Of a stretch of 22,401 nucleotides of DNA, positions 1 through 6,250 are shown piece by piece. The notes beneath the pieces are model-generated. The model had not been told where the DNA came from. It made no database searches and saw only the letters and a list, made by a program, of their open reading frames with translations. The DNA lies in the IMG/VR virus record IMGVR_UViG_3300042565_000704, positions 1 through 22,401 of that record; one strand, given 5' to 3'. Positions within the stretch are counted from its first letter, which is position 1, and the number at the start of each line of letters is the position of its first letter. Origin of the DNA: a virus. The translations under genes and the position numbers were made by a program.

Positions 1-347
1 GACACCTCGGCGGTGGCCCAGTTGAGCGCCGGCCCGATGTGGTCGGCCTGCACCTCGACCTTGGACCGCTTGGTCCCGTCGTCGGCCTCCCACGACCGCT
101 GCCGCAGCTTGCCGACGACGATCACGCTGGTCCCCTTGGGCAGCGACTCGGTGACGTTCTCGGCCAGCTGTCGCCAGCACACCACGTCGTAGAAGCTGGG
201 GTCGCCGTCGACCCACTCGCCCCGCTCGTCCTTCTTGCGGTTGTTCACCGCCAGGCCGAACGTGCACATGGCCAGCCCGGAGCCGGTGAACTTGAGGTCG
301 GGGTCTCGGGTGATGTTCCCCACGATGGTGACTGCGGTCATTGCCAT
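1..347 (-). CDS. ssb: Single-stranded DNA-binding protein (SSB), 3' end cut by window
   Basis: An OB-fold SSB coats single-stranded DNA during phage replication and recombination. The protein begins MAMTAVTIVGNITRDPDL, the usual SSB opening, and continues with TGSGLAMCTFGLAVNN, then FYDVVCWRQLAENV and KGTSVIVVGKLRQRSWE, which are the family's beta-strand signatures. About 115 codons are present, all open to the window edge, so the acidic C-terminal tail is not seen. The ATG at 345-347 follows a GAGGAGG Shine-Dalgarno sequence with about 6 nt spacing. It lies 1 nt after the stop of the RecT-like gene, so the two are probably co-translated. The neighbouring RecT and YqaJ genes place it in a recombination and replication module. 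Confidence 0.95.
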   Translation of the reverse strand, partial: MAMTAVTIVGNITRDPDLKFTGSGLAMCTFGLAVNNRKKDERGEWVDGDPSFYDVVCWRQLAENVTESLPKGTSVIVVGKLRQRSWEADDGTKRSKVEVQADHIGPALNWATAEV

Positions 348-348
348 G

Positions 349-1257
349 TCAGACCTCCTCGGTCTCGGTGTCGGCGGGGACGATGTCGGCCACGATGGCG
401 AGCACCTGCTGGCACTGGCCCACGTCCCACTTCTGTGACGACAGCGGGATCTCGGCGGCCTTGAGCGCCTCGGCGACCTCGCTGTAGATGCCCTGCCCCT
501 TGGCGATGTCGACTGCGGCCCGTGCGGTGCCACGCAGCGCTGGGAGCGTCGTGTCGTCGTCTGCGGCCTTCGGTGCGGCCGTCGGTGCCGTCGGCCGCTT
601 GGGCGGCTCAGGAGCGGCCTGTGGCGGCTCTGGCGTGTCCTCGACGACCTCGGCGTCGACCACGTCGTCCTCGAGCACAGGCTCAGGCTCGGCCCGCAGC
701 ACCTGCACCGGGTCGGCCTCGGCCACGTCGAGCTGCTCGGCCTCGTCCTCGGTGAGGCTGCCCCCGACGAGGGCGTCCGAGCAGTAGCGCCGCACCGCCC
801 GGCTGGTCGCCCTGGCCACGAGCATGTCCTCGGGGTTGGACTTCCAGTTCGACTTCCCGGCCAGACCTGCGGTCCGGGCGTCGTCCATCGTGTAGGTCAC
901 GGTGCCGAGGGTCTCGCCAGTCGAGGTGAGGATCACCTTGGCAGTGGCCGACTCCCGGCTGGCGTCGGTGACCAGCACCCGGTACCCGGCCCGGATGGCG
1001 AGTGCCCGCAGCAGCGTGGCGTCGATCACCGGCTTGCCCTGGACCCATGCGACGCCGTGGATGGCGTCCATGACGGACAGTCCGACACGGTCGGCCCAGT
1101 CCATCGCCAGCAGGACCGCACCGGGGTTCGCCCGGTAGGTCCGTGGCAGCAGGTCGCCGGCCTTGGCGATGGCGGTGGCCTTGGCCATCTCCACGTCGTG
1201 ACTGGCCTGCTGGACGGCAGGCGGTTGGGCCTGACGGGTGGTCAGGATCTTGCTCAT
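349..1257 (-). CDS. recT: RecT-like single-strand annealing protein
   Basis: This 302-residue protein probably anneals complementary single strands and works with the exonuclease encoded just upstream. The core (about residues 24-165) has the RecT-family layout: a helical start AKATAIAKAGDLLPR, then GLSVMDAIHGVAWVQGKP, a beta region ending VTYTMDDARTAGL, and then NWKSNPEDMLVARATSRAVR followed by CSDALVGG. The W-x-P-ML-RATSRA pattern is the most recognisable part. Residues about 170-235 form an acidic, Pro/Ala-rich linker, and a small helical C-terminal domain follows, ending TETEEV. The ATG at 1257 overlaps the exonuclease stop as ATGA. The acidic linker and C-terminal domain may dock SSB or the exonuclease; this is inference. 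A more distant annealing family is the main alternative. Confidence 0.85.
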   Translation of the reverse strand: MSKILTTRQAQPPAVQQASHDVEMAKATAIAKAGDLLPRTYRANPGAVLLAMDWADRVGLSVMDAIHGVAWVQGKPVIDATLLRALAIRAGYRVLVTDASRESATAKVILTSTGETLGTVTYTMDDARTAGLAGKSNWKSNPEDMLVARATSRAVRRYCSDALVGGSLTEDEAEQLDVAEADPVQVLRAEPEPVLEDDVVDAEVVEDTPEPPQAAPEPPKRPTAPTAAPKAADDDTTLPALRGTARAAVDIAKGQGIYSEVAEALKAAEIPLSSQKWDVGQCQQVLAIVADIVPADTETEEV

Positions 1258-2261
1258 CGGTTGTCTCCTTCTGTCTGCTTGATGGTCAACCTACGCGCCC
1301 CGACCGGCTGGCGGTGGGATTCGTAGAGCTCGGGTGCCTCGGCCTTGGCCTTGTCCCGGTCAAGGACGGCCTTGGCGAGGTCGGGCCGCTCGGCGATGAT
1401 CGCCTGTTCGGCCTCGGCGGTCAGGGTGGCTGCGGGCTGTGAGATCGACACTCGCCAGCCCTCGGCGGTGCCGGTGGTGGCGTGGCCGATGGCGTCCCGG
1501 ATGCGGGCCTCGAGCAGCTTCTGCTCGTCGGTCACGGCCTTGACGGCAGCCTTGAGCTCGTGCAGCCGGGCGATGTCGTCGACCAGGTCGGACACGTCCA
1601 CGGTCTCGGCGTCCGGGTCGGCCTCGGCGTTGACGACCTTCACGTCGTCGAGCGCTGCGGCTGACTCCGGTTCGCACAGTTCCCCGGCGTCGAGGTAGGC
1701 CAGCAGCACGTCGGCGTGTGCGGCCAACTCGCCCTGGACGAACTCGTCGGCGTCCAACCGGACGATGCGGATGCCGGTGCACGTGTCGTCGGTGTCGTCG
1801 ATCGTGGCGATGGCGATGACCGCCTGTGGCACACCCGTCACATACATCTGCCACTGAACCTGCATCGTCGTGCGGTCAAGGTTGTGCCGCACACCGACGC
1901 CGGTGGTCTTGATCTCCAGCACTGCGGTCACCTCGTCGATGCCACAGTCCGGGACTGGGGCCAGGAACCCGTCGACGGTCGCCCGGTAGCGACGCTGCTC
2001 GACGTGCTCGCACCACGTCTCCTCGCCGACGACGTACAAGCCGGTGAGTGCGTGCACCGCATCGGCGATCGTCTCCTGCCACCGCTGGCCGCGGTCCATC
2101 GCCGTGGTCTGCTCGGGCGGTGGAATCAGGTCGAGCTTGCGGGCGAGCACCGAGTAGGCACCGCCGTAGCTGCCGCAGTAGGCGTCGGCCACCTCGGTGG
2201 CGGTGATGCCACCCTTGCGCCACTCAAGCCATTCGGCCTGCTCGTCATCGTGGACTGGCAT
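1254..2261 (-). CDS. YqaJ-type viral recombinase exonuclease
   Basis: This 335-residue protein looks like a lambda-exonuclease/YqaJ-family 5'-3' nuclease that resects duplex ends to provide ssDNA for the RecT-like protein. Visible motifs are EWRKGGITATEVADAY near residues 13-28 (the R-x-x-GIT/S opening of YqaJ), GQRWQE at 58-63 (G-x-x-x-x-E), YRATVDGF with D97, and LEIKTT with E116 and K118 (the PD-(D/E)xK core). QVQWQMYVTGVPQAVIA follows, the typical Q-x-Q-x-Q/MxVTG helix. After about residue 200 a long acidic and helical region (about 215-305) is extra to the catalytic core. The start at 2261 has a strong AGGAGGAG ribosome-binding site 7 nt upstream, inside the end of the XRE-like gene (17-nt overlap). 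Confidence 0.9.
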   Translation of the reverse strand: MPVHDDEQAEWLEWRKGGITATEVADAYCGSYGGAYSVLARKLDLIPPPEQTTAMDRGQRWQETIADAVHALTGLYVVGEETWCEHVEQRRYRATVDGFLAPVPDCGIDEVTAVLEIKTTGVGVRHNLDRTTMQVQWQMYVTGVPQAVIAIATIDDTDDTCTGIRIVRLDADEFVQGELAAHADVLLAYLDAGELCEPESAAALDDVKVVNAEADPDAETVDVSDLVDDIARLHELKAAVKAVTDEQKLLEARIRDAIGHATTGTAEGWRVSISQPAATLTAEAEQAIIAERPDLAKAVLDRDKAKAEAPELYESHRQPVGARRLTIKQTEGDNR

Positions 2262-2487
2262 TCTCGGTCTCCTCCTGTGGTGGGTACATGGCGAGCAGCT
2301 CGGCGAGTCGTACCCGTTCGAGCGCCTCCAGGACAGTGTGCAGACGGGCTGTGACAGCGACTCCGGGACGCTGAATCTCCCGCCGCCATGCGTACAGTGC
2401 TGAGTCGCTGATCGGGACCAGCTTGGCGAACTGGCTGAACGTCATGCCGGTGAGCCGGATGCGTCGCTCAAGCTCGGCCCCGGTCAC
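2245..2487 (-). CDS. Small XRE-like helix-turn-helix protein
   Basis: An 80-residue protein with one probable helix-turn-helix. Residues about 15-41 (MTFSQFAKLVPISDSALYAW, then RREIQRPG) read as a Cro/XRE-type HTH: F-x-x-FAKLVPIS is helix 2 and the turn, and DSALYAWRRE the recognition helix. A second helical stretch, VTARLHTVLEALERVRLAELL, follows and could dimerise. The GTG start at 2487 overlaps the stop of the WhiB gene as GTGA, so translation is coupled. It lies between a WhiB-type regulator and the recombination genes and may control this operon. No specific target can be named; a structural adaptor role is also possible. Confidence 0.7.
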   Translation of the reverse strand: MTGAELERRIRLTGMTFSQFAKLVPISDSALYAWRREIQRPGVAVTARLHTVLEALERVRLAELLAMYPPQEETENASPR

Positions 2488-2966
2488 GTCGGCTCCCGGC
2501 GGTACTCAATGCGGCCCTGGTCGTCTTGGCGCATCTCCACGGGCCAGTGGTGGCCCAGCTTCTTCATCTGTGCGTGGACGTGCGCTTCGGACCGGCCGGT
2601 GGTGAGCGCCAGTTCGGCGGTCGTCCACCACTGCCCGTCGGACAGGCAGCGGCCCACGGTCATGCGCCTGTGGCTGTGCGGCTCCCGCAGGTGCCCGCCC
2701 CACACGCCGTAGGACTCCGACAGCCCGGCCGCTGCACACTCGGCACGCACGCTGCAGCCGGCGCACAGCTCGAGCGCCTTGGCGATGGCCTTCTGCGCCC
2801 CGACCTTGCGCCGGTCCGGGAACATGATGCCGTACTGCCCACGACAGGCCGCCTCCGACCACCAGTCCTGTCGGATCATGGCGATGAGGTCCAATACGTC
2901 GATGCGCTCAGGCTTGTCCTGTGCACCGACGTGGACGGCCCATTCGTGTGGCGGCTGTGCGGCCAT
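2484..2966 (-). CDS. WhiB-family iron-sulfur regulator with C-terminal HTH-like extension
   Basis: WhiB proteins are actinobacterial regulators holding a 4Fe-4S cluster through four cysteines. Here the four are C41 (WWSEAACRG), C68 and C71 (LCAGC) and C77 (RAEC), followed by GVWGG at 87-91, the family's beta-turn motif. The FPD motif at 49-51 is also present. The C-terminal third (about residues 104-160) is not part of the usual WhiB fold. It contains WWTTAELALTTGRSEAHVHAQM, which reads as a winged-helix or MarR-like HTH, so the protein may bind DNA directly. The ATG at 2966 lies 1 nt after the resolvase-like gene. Phage WhiB proteins are known, for example mycobacteriophage TM4 gp49, which interferes with host WhiB2 and blocks superinfection. 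A similar role here is inference. Confidence 0.92.
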   Translation of the reverse strand: MAAQPPHEWAVHVGAQDKPERIDVLDLIAMIRQDWWSEAACRGQYGIMFPDRRKVGAQKAIAKALELCAGCSVRAECAAAGLSESYGVWGGHLREPHSHRRMTVGRCLSDGQWWTTAELALTTGRSEAHVHAQMKKLGHHWPVEMRQDDQGRIEYRREPT

Positions 2967-2967
2967 G

Positions 2968-3282
2968 TCACAGGTTCGGCAGGTCCAGGTCGCCCAGGCG
3001 CATGACCACCAGCCCGTAGGCCGTCGACATCTGGCGGCGCTTCAGGATCAGCGCTGGCCGCTCGTCAGGCCCGGCCTTGCGTTCGATCTGGCTGAACCAC
3101 TCCTGCACCCGCCACGACCCGTGGTCCTTGCACTCGAGCAGGAGGCCGTTCTCCATGACCACGTCGCCTGCGTCGTCGTGCACACCGGGCCGAGTCGACC
3201 TGGTGGTCTGCGTGCCGTAGAACTGCGCCACGGCCCGCTCCCACCGGATGCCCTTCATGCGTGCTGCTGCACCACCGCTCAT
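2968..3282 (-). CDS. Holliday-junction-resolvase-like PD-(D/E)xK nuclease
   Basis: A 104-residue protein with the layout of small archaeal Hjc/Hjr-type or phage resolvases. It shows KGIRWERAVAQFY (E15 in helix 1), then TRPGVHDDAGDVV (D40), then LLLECKDH (E50-x-K52), and a later helix with IERKAG. These residues make a complete E...D...ExK nuclease core. It probably cleaves branched DNA during replication or packaging, or acts as another structure-specific nuclease. The ATG at 3282 overlaps the upstream stop as ATGA. An actinobacterial host may use it with the RecT/YqaJ/SSB set of the same operon. Specificity for four-way junctions cannot be told from the sequence. Confidence 0.82.
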   Translation of the reverse strand: MSGGAAARMKGIRWERAVAQFYGTQTTRSTRPGVHDDAGDVVMENGLLLECKDHGSWRVQEWFSQIERKAGPDERPALILKRRQMSTAYGLVVMRLGDLDLPNL

Positions 3283-3899
3283 GCTGCCCCCTGTGCCTTG
3301 CGTCGTCGGTATTCGGCCTGTCGTACCCGGTGGCGCTCACGTCGTACCCGGTGGCGCTCACGCTCGGTCCCGACCAGCTCAGCGTGCAGCTCGGCGACTG
3401 CGTCAGCGGTCGACTGCAAGACCATGTCCCGACTGATCTGCAGGACCGGCCTGTGGTAGGTAGCACCGAGTCGCTTGGCCAAGTAGCCCTGCGTGTAGCC
3501 ATAGCGGAGCATGTCCTCGAGCAGCTGCCAGGTCGGTCTGGCATCGACGAGTCCACCCGGTGCACGAACGTGCGTGCCGACAGCGAGGATGGCAGCGATC
3601 GTCTCGGCTCGTGATCGTCGTGCACGACCGCTCAGGATGCTCTGCAGCGTGGTCCTGCCTATGCCTGACCGCTCCTGAACGGTCCGCAGGCCCACCCCCT
3701 TGCCGCTGAGCCACCGCAGATGTTCACGTGCCTCGGTGTTGTCGAACAGCGTCTCGATGCCCTTGAGACGCCGCCGCTCCAGGATCTTGTTGTAGGTGGC
3801 CGCAGCCTGTCGGCATGCCTCACAGCGGCAACCCCTGTGCCAGTCCTGTCCGGGCTCCGGCCCCCAGCGATAGCAGGTGTAGGTCCCGTGCTCCCTCAC
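3279..3899 (-). CDS. Cys-rich N-terminus plus helix-turn-helix DNA-binding protein
   Basis: A 206-residue protein starting at GTG (3899), which overlaps the upstream stop as GTGA. The N-terminus has HGTYTCYRWG and then RGCRCEACRQAAATY (C24, C26, C29, with C9 and H4 nearby). This is a recurrent H-G-T...G-C-x-C-x-x-C module that may bind zinc. Residues about 62-107 (WLSGKGVGLRTVQERSG, then IGRTTLQSILSG) read as an HTH, and a second HTH-like segment follows at about 124-146 (LLEDMLRYGYTQGYLAKRLG). The C-terminus is very basic and holds a seven-residue tandem duplication, RERHRVR twice, encoded by a 21-bp perfect tandem repeat. A transcription regulator or DNA-organising protein is likely; the target is unknown. 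Confidence 0.8.
   Translation of the reverse strand: MREHGTYTCYRWGPEPGQDWHRGCRCEACRQAAATYNKILERRRLKGIETLFDNTEAREHLRWLSGKGVGLRTVQERSGIGRTTLQSILSGRARRSRAETIAAILAVGTHVRAPGGLVDARPTWQLLEDMLRYGYTQGYLAKRLGATYHRPVLQISRDMVLQSTADAVAELHAELVGTERERHRVRRERHRVRQAEYRRRKAQGAA
3321..3362. repeat. 21-bp perfect tandem duplication inside the HTH gene
   Basis: Two adjacent identical 21-bp units (3321-3341 and 3342-3362) sit in the basic C-terminal part of the HTH gene. The length is a multiple of three, so the reading frame is kept and the protein carries RERHRVR twice. It looks like a recent replication-slippage event. Confidence 0.9.
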
Positions 3900-4105
3900 T
3901 GGTCCTCCTCGAGCACTCCGATGGCGTCGGACCACAGCCGGATGTCGGCGTCGTGCTGGGCGTCGCCGTCATGGCTGGCCTGACTGACCACCAGCTTGTG
4001 CAGGGCGATCGCTGCGAGCAGCTGGTCACGTTGCCGGGTGACCTCGACCAGCTTGCGCCACAGCTCGTCCATGCCGGCGATGATCGGTCCGTCCTCGTGA
4101 TGCAT
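3896..4105 (-). CDS. Small helical protein, unknown function
   Basis: A 69-residue acidic protein not matched to a family. Residues about 14-35 (MDELWRKLVEVTRQRDQLLA) suggest an amphipathic or coiled-coil helix, and the C-terminus is acidic (IGVLEEDQ). The ATG at 4105 shares one base with the lipoprotein stop (TGATG) and has GGAGG 5 nt upstream. TTG (4117) and GTG (4108) starts are also possible in frame. It lies directly before the Cys-rich HTH gene, overlapping it as GTGA, so the two are probably co-translated. An oligomerising accessory protein is possible, but no function can be assigned. Confidence 0.7.
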   Translation of the reverse strand: MHHEDGPIIAGMDELWRKLVEVTRQRDQLLAAIALHKLVVSQASHDGDAQHDADIRLWSDAIGVLEEDQ

Positions 4106-4500
4106 CACAGCCTCCAAGGAGCACGGCCCGCCTCACGGAACAGGTGCAGCGCCGCCTTGCTGTTGCACAGCGGGTCGGACCACTGGCTCGGGTCGCAGCC
4201 GACGGCCCGGAAGCGGTTGGCGTGGAGCGGCAGCATCATCTGCCAGCAGCCCGACGCGCCAGACCGGTTGTAGGCCGTCGGTGTGTGGCGGGACTCCCGG
4301 TACATGATCGACTCGGCCCACGCCCACTCCGACTGCGGCCACACCCGCTTCATGGCGTCCACGCACCCCTGTGGTGGGAACAGCACGTCGAGCACAGCCT
4401 GCTGCTGGTCGGCTGGCAGCGACTTGAACAGGGCCACCTCCTCGGGCGTGCAGGCGACGGCGGTGCAGGCCAAGACGATCGCAGCGATGATGCGCCTCAT
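4105..4500 (-). CDS. Predicted lipoprotein with lytic-transglycosylase-like core
   Basis: A 131-residue protein with a lipoprotein-type signal: basic MRR, hydrophobic IIAAIVLACTAVAC, and a candidate lipobox with C17 as the lipidated cysteine. Residues about 63-89 read ESIMYRESRHTPTAYNRSGA then SGCWQMM. This matches the lysozyme-like SLT pattern E-S-x-x-x-P-x-A-x-N-x-x-G-A-x-G-x-x-Q, with E69 as the candidate catalytic glutamate. Extra cysteines (C46, C85 and two near the C-terminus) could form disulfides outside the membrane. It starts at ATG 4500, overlapping the upstream stop as ATGA. It is far from the lysis cassette and in the early-type operon, so a role at the cell surface, such as superinfection exclusion or envelope remodelling, fits better than lysis. 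That role is inference. Confidence 0.75.
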   Translation of the reverse strand: MRRIIAAIVLACTAVACTPEEVALFKSLPADQQQAVLDVLFPPQGCVDAMKRVWPQSEWAWAESIMYRESRHTPTAYNRSGASGCWQMMLPLHANRFRAVGCDPSQWSDPLCNSKAALHLFREAGRAPWRL

Positions 4501-4778
4501 GCCAGCACCTCGTCGTCGTCGGTGCCGATCGTGCGGTCGGCCCGTTCCCGCCAGTCCTCGGGCAGCTGGTCGTAGATGCGGTCCCGACACTCGGCGTCCT
4601 CGTCGCCGATCATGGCCAGGAGTCGCTGCAGGTCGGCAGCAGCGTTGACCTGCTTGCCGTTCAGCGTCCAGGCGCAGCCCTTGTGGTCGAAGATGCGCAC
4701 GTTGACATCGCCCAGCACCTGCACCCTGCTGGCCTCTCGGGACCAGTGGAAGGTGTTGTCAGCCTTCTTCTTGGCCAT
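4497..4778 (-). CDS. Small acidic protein, unknown function
   Basis: A 93-residue protein starting MAKKKADNTFHWSREASR. A short beta-rich N-terminal half (VQVLGDVNVRIFDHKGCAW) is followed by a helical acidic half ending DDDEVLA. No family was recognised. The ATG at 4778 shares one base with the stop of the upstream membrane-protein gene (TGATG). The 3' end overlaps the lipoprotein start by ATGA. The operon position suggests an early accessory protein. Confidence 0.75.
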   Translation of the reverse strand: MAKKKADNTFHWSREASRVQVLGDVNVRIFDHKGCAWTLNGKQVNAAADLQRLLAMIGDEDAECRDRIYDQLPEDWRERADRTIGTDDDEVLA

Positions 4779-4993
4779 CACAGACTCCTGTAGCTCGTCA
4801 CGAGGATGCCGACCACTGCGGCACAGGCCAGACCGACGCAGCACCACGACAGCGTGTTCAGCAGTCGTGCCATTGCCTCGTCGCGCCTGGCCTGTGCCCG
4901 CTCGGCCATCCACCATTCCTCCACCGACATCGTGTCCTGCACCACGTGCAGCCGCCTGCGGCCACGCTGCGCCGGGTGTTCAGCCCTGCTCAT
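4778..4993 (-). CDS. Small single-pass membrane protein, unknown function
   Basis: A 71-residue protein with a basic N-terminal half (RGRRRLHVV, and AERAQARRDEAMARLL) and one hydrophobic segment near the C-terminus (about residues 47-66, LSWCCVGLACAAVVGILV). The tail after the segment is very short, so a C-tail-anchored or N-in arrangement is likely. The ATG at 4993 has GGAGG 6 nt upstream and overlaps the end of the preceding gene by 14 nt. A shorter start at the internal ATG (4930) is possible. It is not next to the endolysin, so a holin role is not supported. Confidence 0.72.
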   Translation of the reverse strand: MSRAEHPAQRGRRRLHVVQDTMSVEEWWMAERAQARRDEAMARLLNTLSWCCVGLACAAVVGILVTSYRSL

Positions 4994-5336
4994 CGGACAC
5001 CTCCTCGAGCTCGGCGTCGGTCATACGGACGACCCCGCCTCGGCTGTATCGGCCCTGCGGTCGGACGGCCCGCCAGCCGACGAGCCCCGTCGGCGAGATC
5101 AAGGTGCCGCCGTTGCCTTCGGCCTTGATCTGTGCGACGTGCCGCAGGCGCTGGTAGATGTCGGCGGCGGTCTGCTGCGCCTGGTCGGCGAGGTCGAGCA
5201 GGTCGGCCACGGCGTCGGTCGGCACCCGGCCCGGCTTGCCGGTCGCCGGGGCCAGGTCGTCGGAGATGCGGGCCAGCAGTTGCCGGGCTTCGACCAGCAG
5301 CTCGGCGATGGCGTTGACATCGATCTCGTCGCTCAT
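4980..5336 (-). CDS. Helical acidic protein, unknown function
   Basis: A 118-residue protein starting MSDEIDVNAIAELLVEAR. Two long predicted helices (about residues 7-30 and 44-75, with DLLDLADQAQQTAADIYQRL) suggest a helical hairpin or coiled coil. A short basic beta-like section follows (GLVGWRAVRPQGRYSRGGVV), and an acidic end DAELEEVSDEQ. The ATG at 5336 overlaps the upstream stop as ATGA. It belongs to the run of small coupled genes behind the operator-controlled promoter. No family was recognised. Confidence 0.73.
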   Translation of the reverse strand: MSDEIDVNAIAELLVEARQLLARISDDLAPATGKPGRVPTDAVADLLDLADQAQQTAADIYQRLRHVAQIKAEGNGGTLISPTGLVGWRAVRPQGRYSRGGVVRMTDAELEEVSDEQG

Positions 5337-5557
5337 CGGTCGACCTCCTGCCAAGCGGTCGCCTGCTCACGCTGCCGGCGGAGGTACAGCTCGGTCGGCG
5401 ACTCGGCCGGGCGACGGACCGTGAGGTCGGGCTGCGTGTGCCGAACCCACCGGGCGTTGAGTCCGGTGCGCTGGGCGAGGACGTAGCTGGCAGCGAGGAC
5501 GATCACCAGGAACGCGGTGACCGCTGCGACCTCGACGAGTGCGGACAGGATCGTCAT
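5333..5557 (-). CDS. Small N-terminal-anchored membrane protein
   Basis: A 74-residue protein with one strong hydrophobic segment at about residues 5-29 (LSALVEVAAVTAFLVIVLAA then SYVLAQ). A basic, soluble C-terminal region follows (RTGLNARWVRHTQ... LYLRRQREQATAW). This fits an N-out/C-in anchored protein. The ATG at 5557 overlaps the upstream stop as ATGA. It is one of two small membrane proteins in this operon and may act at the host membrane early in infection; that is inference. Confidence 0.72.
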   Translation of the reverse strand: MTILSALVEVAAVTAFLVIVLAASYVLAQRTGLNARWVRHTQPDLTVRRPAESPTELYLRRQREQATAWQEVDR

Positions 5558-5763
5558 GCCGACACCTCCTCGGTGTGCTCGATCACCTTGGCCGCCGCCT
5601 TCAGCAGCAGGGTGACGATGTGCTCTGGCGTGGCGCTGATCGTCAGCGTGTGCTGCTCGTCGCCACCGAACTCCAGGTAGACCTTGCCGTCGTTGACGCG
5701 CAGGCGCACGTCGGTCTGATCGTCTGCGCACAGGTGCGTGCGGTTGAACATCATGGTCGTCAT
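5554..5763 (-). CDS. Small protein, unknown function
   Basis: A 69-residue protein with a beta-rich core (DVRLRVNDGKVYLEFGG, HTLTISATPEH) and one C-terminal helix (IVTLLLKAAAKVIEHTEEV). The ATG at 5763 shares one base with the upstream stop (TGATG). No family was recognised. The compact beta-then-helix layout would suit a single-domain binding protein. Confidence 0.72.
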   Translation of the reverse strand: MTTMMFNRTHLCADDQTDVRLRVNDGKVYLEFGGDEQHTLTISATPEHIVTLLLKAAAKVIEHTEEVSA

Positions 5764-5945
5764 CAGCTGCTCCTTCTCGTGATGATGTTGGCCACGGTGC
5801 CGTGCGAGAGCTTGCCGCCTGATGCAGCGGCGATCTCACGGTAGCTGGCACCGTCCTTCCACAGGTCGACCACGATGTCGTCCCGTGCCTGTGTGGCGGC
5901 CGTGATCCAGTCACACGCCCGCTTGAGGTCTCGTGCGTTGCTCAT
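5763..5945 (-). CDS. Small HTH-containing protein
   Basis: A 60-residue protein starting MSNARDLKRACDWITAAT. The C-terminal half, about residues 33-59 (GASYREIAAASGGKLSHGTV then ANIITRR), reads as a helix-turn-helix of the resolvase or homeodomain-like type. SYREIAAASG is the first helix and turn, and SHGTVANII the recognition helix. The ATG at 5945 overlaps the upstream stop as ATGA. It is the second gene after the promoter with the CTAGAC palindrome, so it is a reasonable candidate for autoregulation there. This is inference. Confidence 0.72.
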   Translation of the reverse strand: MSNARDLKRACDWITAATQARDDIVVDLWKDGASYREIAAASGGKLSHGTVANIITRRSS

Positions 5946-6157
5946 GCCTGCACCGTCTCGGCCAGCTCCTCGGCCTCGCGTGCGGCCTCGAGCAAGTCGA
6001 TCGCCAACTGGCGTGCCTGGGCCGGGCTGATCGGGCCGTGCTGGTAGGCGTCGCCGTTCAGCACCGGCTCGTCGTAGTGCCACAGGTACACCGCCGGGCT
6101 GTCGCCGTCGAACGCTCCGCAGGCTTCCGGGGTCATCGTGTAGATGTGTGACGCCAT
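5942..6157 (-). CDS. First gene of the left operon, unknown function
   Basis: A 71-residue protein starting MASHIYTMTPEACGAFDGD, with a beta-like N-terminal part (AVYLWHYDEPVLNGDAY) and a C-terminal acidic helix (ISPAQARQLAIDLLEAAREA). The ATG at 6157 has a strong AGAAGGAG ribosome-binding site with 8 nt spacing. A promoter lies just upstream (6206-6234), with a predicted 5' leader of about 42 nt. It overlaps the HTH gene by ATGA. Being first in the operon it is likely an early protein. No family was recognised. Confidence 0.75.
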   Translation of the reverse strand: MASHIYTMTPEACGAFDGDSPAVYLWHYDEPVLNGDAYQHGPISPAQARQLAIDLLEAAREAEELAETVQA

Positions 6158-6204
6158 GTCGCTGGCTCCTTCTGTCAGGGCCGGTGCACTCCCGGCCACA
6201 CGAA

Positions 6205-6246
6205 CTGTCTAGTGACTAGACGCCAGCGTGTCAAGCACCTAGACAG
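6205..6246. promoter_or_regulatory. CTAGAC operator-like palindrome and extra half-site
   Basis: GTCTAGTGACTAGAC at 6207-6221 is a 15-bp palindrome with 7-bp arms and one central base. A further half-site CTAGACAG at 6239-6246 is the reverse complement of CTGTCTAG at 6205-6212. The palindrome covers the -10 box and the extra half-site lies just upstream of the -35 box, a classic repressor arrangement. Another CTAGAC occurs at 6334-6339. The protein that binds is not known. Confidence 0.6.
6206..6234 (-). promoter_or_regulatory. Sigma-70-type promoter for the left operon
   Basis: On the minus strand TTGACA (complement of 6229-6234) is followed after exactly 17 nt by TAGACA (complement of 6206-6211). 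The -35 is a perfect consensus hexamer and the -10 agrees in four of six positions. Predicted transcription start is about 6199, which gives a 42-nt leader before the ATG at 6157. This is the only strong promoter seen in the window. The -10 hexamer lies inside a CTAGAC palindrome. Confidence 0.72.
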
Positions 6247-6250
6247 CCGA

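Noticed and set aside
4778-5557. Second holin among the small membrane proteins
   Set aside because: Both have a single membrane span, are distant from the endolysin and lie in the early-type operon, so a lysis role is not supported.
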